A stretch of 13,517 bases of DNA from DASPMP01 sp035626995 (GTDB lineage: Bacteria; Gemmatimonadota; Gemmatimonadetes; Gemmatimonadales; Gemmatimonadaceae): assembly GCA_035626995.1 (NCBI GenBank), contig DASPMP010000290.1, forward strand, positions 1-13,517, given 5' to 3'. The translations under genes were made by a program, and so were the position numbers. Under the pieces are notes generated by a model. It searched no databases. It saw only the letters and a list, made by a program, of their open reading frames with translations, and was not told where the DNA came from. Below, in pieces: positions 7,260 through 13,517 of this stretch; the first letter of the stretch is position 1; each line of letters opens with the position of its first letter.

Positions 7260-7280
7260 CCTCCTGTCCGCCTTTCCTTT
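7234..7280 (+). terminator. Intrinsic terminator after the coiled-coil lipoprotein gene
   Basis: AGGCGGACAGGA (7234-7245) pairs perfectly with TCCTGTCCGCCT (7262-7273), a 12-bp stem around a 16-nt loop, followed by TTCCTTT. The left arm is itself a member of the CGGACA repeat array, so the terminator appears built from the repeat. It could also end the convergent M16 transcript, which stops at 7285, though the T-tract is on the rightward side only. Confidence 0.75.
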
Positions 7281-7284
7281 CCGA

Positions 7285-10083
7285 TCAGGGCGTTGGCGTC
7301 TCGGGGAGCAGCGTGAAGTGCGCGTAGTTCCCGGTATTGAACACCTGTCGCGCGAGTGATTGCAGGCGCGGCGCGGTAAGGCCCGCGACGAACGCCTCGT
7401 ACCCCAACACGTCGCGCGGATCGAGCCCGGCACTCAGCGAACCAGCAATTGTCCCCACCCAGTACTCGTTCCGCCGCTGGTTGGTCTCGTATTCGCGCCG
7501 GAGCTGCTCTTTCACCTTGTCGACGTCAGTCGCGGATGGTCCCGACCGTTTGAGCGCCTCGATTTCCTCGAACACGACGCGTGTCAGCTCGTCGGCGCGG
7601 TCAGGCGATGAGCCGAAGTTGACGGTGAAGTTGTACGCAGCGGTTGGGCGGTTGCTGACCGAGCCGCCCGCGTTCACGCCATACGTCCCGCCAAGGTCCT
7701 CGCGCAGGCGTTCGCGCAGCCTGATCTCGAGTACGTCGCCCAGCGCTCCCATCGTCCGGAGGTTTTCCCGACTGTAATCGATCGGTCCGGTGAACATGAG
7801 CAGCGTGTTCGCCTTCGGCTCGAGCCCCTTGCGAACCACGCGTCGCACGACGCCGCTCGGTGGCCGGATTCCTTCGTCCTTCCAGCTCTCTCTGCGGCCG
7901 GTTGCCGGGAGGCCGCCGAGGTACCGCTGCACGAGCGGCCGGATGCTGTCGAGGGTAAAGGCGCCGACGATCACGAAGGTGAAGTCGCTGGCGTCGGCGA
8001 ACCGTTCGCGATAGAACCGGATCGCTGTTTCGAGACGCAGCTCATCCACACGCGCGGCGCTCAGTGGTCGGCGTCGCGGATGGCCCTGGGACATCGTGAC
8101 CTGGACGGTGTCCGAGAAGACCGCGTCGGGATCAGCTCCCTGATTGGCGAGCATGGACTTGAGCCGCTGAACTGCCGACGCAAACGCGAGGCTGTCCGGG
8201 CGAGGGGCAGTGGCATACAGGTACACGAGCTGGAAAAGTGTTTCGAGATCCTTTGGGCTCGCGGAACCGGAGAACCCCTCTTCGTACCCCGCAATGCTCG
8301 GCGAAACGCCGACGGCCTTGCCCGCGAGCTGCTTCTGCAGGTTCACCGCGCTGAACGTCCCCACCCCACCGAGCGTCGCCAGCGAGCTCGCGAACGCAGC
8401 CGACAGGTAGATGGAGTCTGGCGCGAGTGAAGCGCCGCCCGGGCTGAACGCCGAAAGAATCACCTGGTCGGCCTTGAAGTCCGTCGGCTTCAGGAGCACG
8501 CGCACACCGTTCCCCAACGTCCAGTCAGTAACGCCAAGTCCACGAATACTGTCCTGGCGGACAATCGCGGCAGCCGCCGGCACAGCCTTGAGCAGCGGGT
8601 CGGTTGACGCCGAGTCGACGTAGGCGGCGATCGTCTGGCTTTCCGCGGCATTGAGGATGGCGCGAAGACGGTCCGCGGTCGGAAGCGGTACAGCGGTCCT
8701 GTCAGGCGCGGTCACGGTCACCACGCGGTTCTCCGCCCCCATGAGCCGCCGAGGAAGCGCATTGATCTCGGCGAGGGTGATCGTGGGGATGATCCGCTGC
8801 GCGAATGCATACTCCCAGGCGATGCCGGGGATCGGTTCGCCTTCGAGAAATGCGCGGACGTATTCCGACGCATAGTTGTCGGATTCACTCTTGTCCCGTT
8901 CGGCGTACGCGCGCTCGTAACTTCGCAGCATGTCGGCCTTGATACGCTCCAGCTCTGGCGCGGTGGCGCCATACCGGCTGATGCGCTCGGCCTCCGTGAG
9001 CATCGCCTCCAGCGCCGTCGCTACGGCATCGTCCCGCGGCGCTGCGTTCAGGAAATACGCTCCCTTTGCGCGCACCAGCTCTCCCCGTCCTGACCCCGCG
9101 CCGATAAACGGCGGGTTGGGGCGCTGCACCGCTTCGTTGAACCGGCGATTCAGTATCGCGCTGTACAGCCGCTCAATCATGATCTGCCGTTCCACCGCCT
9201 CGGTGCCTCGCGTGATCGGTTGCAGTTTGTAGACGACGCTGACGCTGCTGTTGGTTTCCTCGGGGTCGGTCGCGATCGCAACGAGGGTTTCGCGGTGATC
9301 GGGAACGGTTACCGCCGGTCGCGGGCGCGGCCGCGCCGATCGAGGAATCCGGGAGAATTGCTCCTTGATCCAGGCTTCGACCTGCGCCTTGTCGAAATCA
9401 CCCACCGCGACGATGGCCGTCAGGTCCGGGCGATACCAGTCATGATAGAAGCGTCGCAGGCTGGCATGGTTGAATCCCTCCAGCGACTCCTTCGTGCCGA
9501 TCGGCAGTCGTTCCGCGTATTTGGATCCTTTCAGCGTCGTGGGCAGTGTCTGCATGAGCAGTCGCATGCCCGCACCGCGCCCCCCGCGCCATTCCTCCAC
9601 CACGACGCCTCGCTCCTTCTCGACTTCGGTGGAGTCGAAGGTGACTCCCTGGGCCCAGTCGCCGAGAATCCGCAGTCCCTGGCGCAGGAGGGCGATGCTG
9701 TCCGTCGGCACGGTGATCATGTAGACCGTCTCGTCGAAGCTGGTGTAGGCATTGACGTCCGGCCCGAACCGCATGCCGATGCGCTCGAGGAAGTTCACGA
9801 GATCCTGCTTCGGGAAGTTCCGCGTCCCATTGAACGCCATGTGCTCGACGAAGTGCGCCAGCCCGCGTTGATCGTCGTCCTCGAGCACCGAGCCCGCGTT
9901 GATCGCCAGGCGAAGCTCCGCGCGGCCGACCGGCCGTCGATTCTCGCGAATGTAGTAGCGAAGCCCGTTCGCGAGCGTCCCCACTTGGACATGGGTATCA
10001 ACCGGAACCGCCTGTCCCCGCAGCGACGCGAAGGGCGCACTGATGACAAGACAGGCTCCGAAGAACGCCGAGTGAAGTCTCAT
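7285..10083 (-). CDS. Secreted M16-family zinc metalloprotease (PqqL-like)
   Basis: This 932-residue protein matches the size of E. coli PqqL (about 931) and other two-domain-pair M16 peptidases, which close like a clam around a peptide. A signal peptide ends near ASLRGQA (residue 25). The catalytic half starts with VGTLANGLRYYIRENRRPVGRAELRLAI... in the first M16 domain. It holds the inverted zinc motif HFVEH (77-81: ligands His77 and His81, catalytic Glu80). The third ligand is expected in EKERGVVVEEW (155-165), Glu157 or Glu164. The second half (from about 515, DWTLGNGVRVLLKPTDFKADQVILS) lacks HxxEH, as expected for the non-catalytic lobe. It keeps LREDLGGTYGVNAGGS (about 799-814), the substrate-gripping region. 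Location is likely the periplasm or outside the cell; substrate unknown. GGA lies 7 nt before the start. It is a single-gene unit with a plausible promoter in the 89-bp gap to the methionine operon. Confidence 0.9.
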   Translation of the reverse strand: MRLHSAFFGACLVISAPFASLRGQAVPVDTHVQVGTLANGLRYYIRENRRPVGRAELRLAINAGSVLEDDDQRGLAHFVEHMAFNGTRNFPKQDLVNFLERIGMRFGPDVNAYTSFDETVYMITVPTDSIALLRQGLRILGDWAQGVTFDSTEVEKERGVVVEEWRGGRGAGMRLLMQTLPTTLKGSKYAERLPIGTKESLEGFNHASLRRFYHDWYRPDLTAIVAVGDFDKAQVEAWIKEQFSRIPRSARPRPRPAVTVPDHRETLVAIATDPEETNSSVSVVYKLQPITRGTEAVERQIMIERLYSAILNRRFNEAVQRPNPPFIGAGSGRGELVRAKGAYFLNAAPRDDAVATALEAMLTEAERISRYGATAPELERIKADMLRSYERAYAERDKSESDNYASEYVRAFLEGEPIPGIAWEYAFAQRIIPTITLAEINALPRRLMGAENRVVTVTAPDRTAVPLPTADRLRAILNAAESQTIAAYVDSASTDPLLKAVPAAAAIVRQDSIRGLGVTDWTLGNGVRVLLKPTDFKADQVILSAFSPGGASLAPDSIYLSAAFASSLATLGGVGTFSAVNLQKQLAGKAVGVSPSIAGYEEGFSGSASPKDLETLFQLVYLYATAPRPDSLAFASAVQRLKSMLANQGADPDAVFSDTVQVTMSQGHPRRRPLSAARVDELRLETAIRFYRERFADASDFTFVIVGAFTLDSIRPLVQRYLGGLPATGRRESWKDEGIRPPSGVVRRVVRKGLEPKANTLLMFTGPIDYSRENLRTMGALGDVLEIRLRERLREDLGGTYGVNAGGSVSNRPTAAYNFTVNFGSSPDRADELTRVVFEEIEALKRSGPSATDVDKVKEQLRREYETNQRRNEYWVGTIAGSLSAGLDPRDVLGYEAFVAGLTAPRLQSLARQVFNTGNYAHFTLLPETPTP

Positions 10084-10112
10084 GGAGATTTCCAGCGAAG
10101 GACGTGAGGGTG

Positions 10113-10141
10113 ATTATCCGGAATGCCGCAAGCGCTCAGAA
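10113..10141 (-). promoter_or_regulatory. Candidate promoter of the M16 protease gene
   Basis: Read leftward, TTCTGA (10141-10136) and GATAAT (10118-10113) are separated by exactly 17 nt. The -10 matches five of six consensus bases and the -35 three of six. It ends 29 nt before the start codon, inside the only gap between the methionine operon and this gene. Confidence 0.4.
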
Positions 10142-10172
10142 TGAATAAGACGGGGTTGGCGGCGGTGCACCA

Positions 10173-12437
10173 CTACTGCTCCCGTGCCAGCCGAAGGATG
10201 TCATTCAGCACCCCCGCGGCCGTCACCGCGGCGCCCGCCCCGGGCCCCCGGATCACCAGCGGCTGCGCATGATACCGGTCTGTCGTAAACGCGAACTGGT
10301 TGTCGGTTCCGTCCAGCGCGCCCAGGGTGTCGGTGAGACGGACCGGCGTCAGCCCAACGACCACCGAGTTGGGAGTTACATGCGCCCGATAACGCAGCAC
10401 TCGCCCCTTCCTCCGCTCGGCGTTGATGCGCTGCGCCCAATTCTGGTCGCACTCCTCGGCGCGATCCAGAAACTGCTCGAGACTAATTGAGGCGGCTTCG
10501 ATGGGCACCAGCGACTCGACCCTTATGTCGGAGATATCGCCCCGGAAGCCGATCGCCCGTGCGAGTATCAAGGCCTTCCGCGCCACATCCAGGCCAGAAA
10601 GGTCCACCCGCGGATCCGGCTCGGTATAGCCAAGGGCAACCGCGCGCCTCAGGGCAACGGAGAATGCTTCGCCGCGCCCGAGCTCACCGAAGAGGAAGCC
10701 GAGGGTGCCGGACGGGCACCCTTCAATGGAGCGCACCCGGTCACCGGCCTCGCCGAGCTTCCGAAGTGTGTCCAGAACGGGAAGTCCCGCGCCCACCGTC
10801 GCTTCATGCAGGATCGTCCGCCCGCCACGCCGCGCCACGTCGCGCAGGCGGTCGACGGAATGTTGTGCGGCCGCCATGGGTACCTTGTTCGCCAGTACCA
10901 CATCGAAACCGCGCGCGAGCGCGACGTGCAGTACGTCCGAAGTCTCGGCCGGTGTGGCATCCACCAGGATTGGGCGGGACAGCTGCGAGCGCGAAAAGAG
11001 CTGCATCGCCTCCATCGTGGAGGCAGCGCGCCCCCCTGCCCCAGCCAGTGAACGTCCTTCGCGCTTGGCGAGTGATAGTGCATGGAGCCGCTGCTCTGGA
11101 ATCCCGCCCGGGTCAAATACGAATCCCGACCGATCCACTACGGCACAAACACGTATTGCATCTCGCACGCTGTCCGTGGCCTGGGTCAACAGCTCGCGCC
11201 CGATCGCCCCAGGCCCGAGAAGCACGAGGTCTGCGCTCCGCCGTTCACGCTCCCGCACTGCGGCAACACGCGTCGTCCTGCGACACTGGTCGAGCGCGGC
11301 GTACAGGTCGTTTACGAGGTCCTGCGGACTTTCGATGCCGACCGACAGGCGGACCAGGGAGTCGGTGATGCCCGCATGTGCGCGCGCCTCAGCATCCATG
11401 GACGCATGCGTCATGGTCGCCGGGTGCGCGACCAGGCTCTCCACGCCACCGAGCGATTCCGCGAGTGTGAAGCACGTGAGCGCGCCTGTCAGACGTTCTA
11501 CCGCATCCACTCCACCGTCCAGATCGAAGCTGACCATAGCGCCGAAGCCCGCCTGCTGTGCACGGGCAATCTCATGTCCGGGATGCGTCGCCAGCCCGGG
11601 GTAGTGCACGTGTCTCACGGCCGGGTGATTGCAGAGCGCCTCCACCACCGCATCTGCGCCGGCAAGGTGATCGCGCATCCGCGCAAAGAGCGTCCGCACG
11701 CCGCGCAGAGTGAGGAAGCTGTCGAACGGTGCCCCGGTAATTCCAAGGCAGTTCGCCCACCAGGCCAGCTCCGACCCCAGGGCCGCATCCCGTGCGACCA
11801 CCGCACCACCCACGACGTCGCTGTGGCCGTTGAGATACTTCGTGGTGGAATGCACGACGAGATCCGCGCCCAGCGCAAGTGGCTGTTGCAGCACCGGGGA
11901 AAGAAAGGTGTTGTCCACGACGACGAGCGCGCCGACCGAATGCGCTGCAGCGACCACCTTCCTGATATCGGTGATCCTGAGCAGCGGATTGCTCGGCGTC
12001 TCGGCCCAGATGACTTTGGGCTTTCGAGCGGCGATTGCGGCACCGGCATCGTCGCTGGTAAGGTCGATGAACTCCGCCCTGAACTGTCCGCGACGGCTTA
12101 GGCTGCGCAACAGCCGCTGCGTCCCACCGTAACAGTCATGCGCTGCGACGATGCTGTCGGCGGGACCGAGGAGCTGCAATACCAGGGTCACCGCTGACAT
12201 GCCCGTGTTCGTCACCACCGCCGAGGCCCCGCCTTCGAGCGCCGCGAGGGCGTCGCCGAGTTGGGCCCGCGTAGGATTCCCGCTGCGCGTGTAGTCGAAC
12301 TGACGCGGTGCGTTGAAGCGCTCGAATGAAAACGTCGACGACAGGTGCATGGGAGGCACGACGGCGCCATGTTCGCGGTCGGTGGCGATGGACGCGCGCA
12401 CGGCACGCGTTGCTGGGGATAGCGGATGCGTGTTCAT
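10173..12437 (-). CDS. Bifunctional cystathionine gamma-synthase / homoserine dehydrogenase fusion
   Basis: Two complete enzymes lie in one 754-residue chain. Residues 1-385 are a fold-type I PLP enzyme of the Cys/Met group: YTRSGNPT (49-56), SNPLLRITDI (149-158), VVVDNTF (172-178) and the PLP-lysine motif HSTTKYLNGHSD (196-207, Lys200). HPATMTHASM and LVRLSVGIES (361-370) favour a gamma-synthase or sulfhydrylase. Residues 403-754 are a homoserine dehydrogenase: LLGPGAIGREL nucleotide loop (406-416), LANKVP (515-520), HEATVGAGLP (544-553), GCPSGTLGFLFGEL and GYTEPDPRVDLSGLDVARK (603-621). Asp617 and Lys621 match the catalytic pair. This half resembles the C-terminal domain of ThrA/MetL but has no aspartokinase or ACT domain. 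The linker (about 386-402) is short and Arg-rich. The start overlaps the metX stop (ATGA), so translation is coupled. It would make homoserine and later condense its acyl ester with cysteine (or sulfide) in the cytoplasm. Confidence 0.93.
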   Translation of the reverse strand: MNTHPLSPATRAVRASIATDREHGAVVPPMHLSSTFSFERFNAPRQFDYTRSGNPTRAQLGDALAALEGGASAVVTNTGMSAVTLVLQLLGPADSIVAAHDCYGGTQRLLRSLSRRGQFRAEFIDLTSDDAGAAIAARKPKVIWAETPSNPLLRITDIRKVVAAAHSVGALVVVDNTFLSPVLQQPLALGADLVVHSTTKYLNGHSDVVGGAVVARDAALGSELAWWANCLGITGAPFDSFLTLRGVRTLFARMRDHLAGADAVVEALCNHPAVRHVHYPGLATHPGHEIARAQQAGFGAMVSFDLDGGVDAVERLTGALTCFTLAESLGGVESLVAHPATMTHASMDAEARAHAGITDSLVRLSVGIESPQDLVNDLYAALDQCRRTTRVAAVRERERRSADLVLLGPGAIGRELLTQATDSVRDAIRVCAVVDRSGFVFDPGGIPEQRLHALSLAKREGRSLAGAGGRAASTMEAMQLFSRSQLSRPILVDATPAETSDVLHVALARGFDVVLANKVPMAAAQHSVDRLRDVARRGGRTILHEATVGAGLPVLDTLRKLGEAGDRVRSIEGCPSGTLGFLFGELGRGEAFSVALRRAVALGYTEPDPRVDLSGLDVARKALILARAIGFRGDISDIRVESLVPIEAASISLEQFLDRAEECDQNWAQRINAERRKGRVLRYRAHVTPNSVVVGLTPVRLTDTLGALDGTDNQFAFTTDRYHAQPLVIRGPGAGAAVTAAGVLNDILRLAREQ

Positions 12438-13324
12438 CGATGGGCGTTTGAAAGTGCGGTGGTGAGGATCTCGCCGAGCGCACCTGGCTCGGTGAGAAAA
12501 GCGTCGTGGCCATGGATGCTCGGTAAATCCACGAGCGTGGCGGGACCCGCGAGCCGTTCCGAGAGCTCCACGAGCTGGGCGCGTGGCACCACGTCGTCAT
12601 TCGCAGCGGCGACGATGGTGACAGGTACGGCGATGGATTCAGGATCAACGGCGTGGAGATCCGCGGAGAGGGAGAGCGCAAGGAACCGCGCCGCCGATAC
12701 TTCACTCGCGAACCGCTCGCCCAGGCGGTGCAGGTATGACTCGATCGCCTCCAGGCTGTGAAACCTGGCGGCAAACTCCGCGCGTGACCGGTACGTGGTC
12801 ATGGCGAGCGCTCGCGCGATCCGTACGGCGTCGCGAGCAGATCCGGTGCGCACTCCCAGACGCAGGATGTCCCGCTGGATGGAGCGTCGCGCGGCAGTCA
12901 TCGCGTCGGTGCGGTGCGCAGCCGAGATGACGACGATCCGTTGCACGCGGTCGGGGTATCGCGACGCAAACGCGAGGGCAACCATCCCACCGTAGGATGC
13001 GCCGACGATCGCGTCTATCCGCACCGCCCCGAGCCCATCCAGCACGGCGGCAAGCGCATCTGCCTGATCGTGGGTGGTGATGCCATCCGCCGATGCGACG
13101 CCGCTCTCCAGCCAGTCGAGTCCCACCACCCGATATTGCGTCGTGTCGATAGCCCGGCCGACGCCAACCATGTTGTCCCACCAGCCCGGCCGCGGATCGG
13201 CGTCGCTGGCGCAGACATGCGCACTCGCGGAGATGCCTCCCAGCACGACCACGACCGGCGCGTCGTGTGGACCCACGCATTCGTGGTGCGGAGAACGCAC
13301 GAGGACAGCTGACCCAGCGGACAT
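12434..13324 (-). CDS. metX: Homoserine O-acyltransferase (MetX family)
   Basis: This 296-residue alpha/beta hydrolase would acylate homoserine on its hydroxyl, the committed step to methionine. Seen: an oxyanion-side VVLGGISASAHV (26-37), the family block PGWWDNMVGVGRAIDT (46-61), the nucleophile elbow VGASYGGM (107-114, Ser110), AANDDVVP (240-247, catalytic Asp243 or 244) and GHDAFL (272-277, His273). The GGISA, DWLESG and GASYGG variants, and the short length against 340-380 for classical MetX, recall the Xanthomonas-type enzymes that use succinyl-CoA. Acetyl-CoA cannot be excluded. The frame extends to a TTG at 13381, but that lies in the tail of the leader terminator. ATG 13324 has GGAG 10 nt upstream. 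It is the first gene behind the SAM-II-like leader and overlaps the fusion gene by 4 nt. Confidence 0.87.
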   Translation of the reverse strand: MSAGSAVLVRSPHHECVGPHDAPVVVVLGGISASAHVCASDADPRPGWWDNMVGVGRAIDTTQYRVVGLDWLESGVASADGITTHDQADALAAVLDGLGAVRIDAIVGASYGGMVALAFASRYPDRVQRIVVISAAHRTDAMTAARRSIQRDILRLGVRTGSARDAVRIARALAMTTYRSRAEFAARFHSLEAIESYLHRLGERFASEVSAARFLALSLSADLHAVDPESIAVPVTIVAAANDDVVPRAQLVELSERLAGPATLVDLPSIHGHDAFLTEPGALGEILTTALSNAHR

Positions 13325-13372
13325 TGGCGGAACGCTCCGTGTGTGAGAACGCCGCCAACGCAACTGTCCCTG

Positions 13373-13408
13373 AAACAACAAGCGCCCGGGCGAATGGCCG
13401 CCGGGCGC
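13373..13408 (-). terminator. Leader intrinsic terminator (attenuator) before metX
   Basis: Read leftward, GCGCCCGG (13408-13401) pairs with CCGGGCGC (13389-13382), and TTGTTGTTT follows. It begins 6 nt after the riboswitch core and ends about 49 nt before the metX start, so it sits where a riboswitch expression platform should be. GGCGGC (13402-13397), which includes the stem's last two bases, can pair with either GCCGCC in the aptamer, a possible antiterminator. Confidence 0.7.
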
Positions 13409-13413
13409 GTCGC

Positions 13414-13465
13414 GTTTTAGCTCCTTGTTTTACGTGGCGGCAATAGGCGGCAAATGACCACGAGG
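13414..13465 (-). ncRNA. SAM-II-type riboswitch (S-adenosylmethionine sensor) in the metX leader
   Basis: Read leftward the leader carries the SAM-II (SAM-alpha) layout. The P1 strands are CGTGG (13462-13458) and CCACG (13437-13433). TCATTTG follows directly after the first P1 strand. After P1 comes GTAAAACAAGG, then the family hallmark AGCTAAAA (13422-13415). A pseudoknot P2 can form from TTG (13443-13441) with CAA (13427-13425) and CC (13447-13446) with GG (13424-13423), with UA bulged. These strings match my memory of the alphaproteobacterial metA/metX leaders (GTGGTGATTTG...GCCACGTTAAACAAG...GCTAAA). Position fits: about 12 nt after the expected transcription start and directly before a terminator and metX. 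High SAM would lower expression of the whole branch. P2 pairing is imperfect, which is the main weakness. Confidence 0.8.
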
Positions 13466-13483
13466 CACTTCGATTGTCAGAGC

Positions 13484-13512
13484 ACAGTAAGGTGCGCTGG
13501 CGCTGCTGTCAA
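13484..13512 (-). promoter_or_regulatory. Promoter of the methionine operon
   Basis: Read leftward, a perfect -35 TTGACA (13512-13507) is followed after exactly 17 nt by TACTGT (13489-13484), a three-of-six -10. Transcription would begin near 13477, just upstream of the SAM-II-like aptamer, which supports the pairing. The window ends 5 bp beyond the -35. Confidence 0.65.
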
Positions 13513-13517
13513 CAATC

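Noticed and set aside
3282..12101. Long open frames opposite or out of frame with the called genes (for example 3282-4235 minus, 9220-10107 plus, 11082-12101 plus)
   Set aside because: They lie fully inside genes with clear family motifs, are very rich in Arg, Pro and Ala or in His and Asp as expected of shadow frames in GC-rich DNA, and show no domain of their own.
11280..12437. N-terminal half of the fusion as cystathionine beta-lyase
   Set aside because: The MTHASM and LVRLSVGIE regions and the linkage to MetX and homoserine dehydrogenase favour gamma-synthase; sulfhydrylase activity remains possible.
13325..13381. Longer MetX starting from TTG at 13381
   Set aside because: It would start in the U-rich tail of the leader terminator without a ribosome site; ATG 13324 has GGAG upstream and matches the family's N terminus.

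Overview
The window is a GC-rich, gene-dense piece of a chromosome from a Gram-negative, envelope-rich bacterium. Lipoproteins, a TolC-type outer-membrane protein, an RND/MacA-type adaptor, an M16 protease with a signal peptide ending in GQA, and a GH9 cellulase together suggest a soil-type member of Gemmatimonadota or a neighbouring phylum. That placement is inference; no marker gene is present.

Layout, left to right. (1) 1-714 (+): 3' part of a GH9 glycoside hydrolase, cut by the window edge. (2) 749-1456 (-): small lipoprotein of unknown role, convergent with GH9. (3) 1457-1869: about 410 bp without a gene, between divergent genes. (4) 1870-6163 (+): a tight three-gene operon for a tripartite envelope exporter: periplasmic adaptor, MacB/FtsX-type permease and TolC-type outer-membrane channel. 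No ATPase is encoded in it. The TolC-like signal peptide is encoded by a heptanucleotide tandem repeat. (5) 6250-7146 (+): coiled-coil lipoprotein flanked on both sides by the same family of 12/25-bp direct repeats and closed by a strong intrinsic terminator. (6) 7285-10083 (-): secreted M16 zinc protease of PqqL size. (7) 10173-13324 (-): a methionine-branch operon.

The methionine operon is the most interesting part. A promoter (13484-13512) precedes a SAM-II-type riboswitch (13414-13465) and an intrinsic terminator (13373-13408). Next comes a homoserine O-acyltransferase (metX), which overlaps by 4 nt a 754-residue fusion of cystathionine gamma-synthase with homoserine dehydrogenase. Together these two polypeptides would take aspartate semialdehyde to homoserine, O-acylhomoserine and cystathionine (or homocysteine). 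The whole branch would sit under one SAM-sensing switch. The fused enzymes catalyse steps 1 and 3, while step 2 is the separate neighbour.

I saw no rRNA, tRNA, CRISPR array, transposase or prophage gene.
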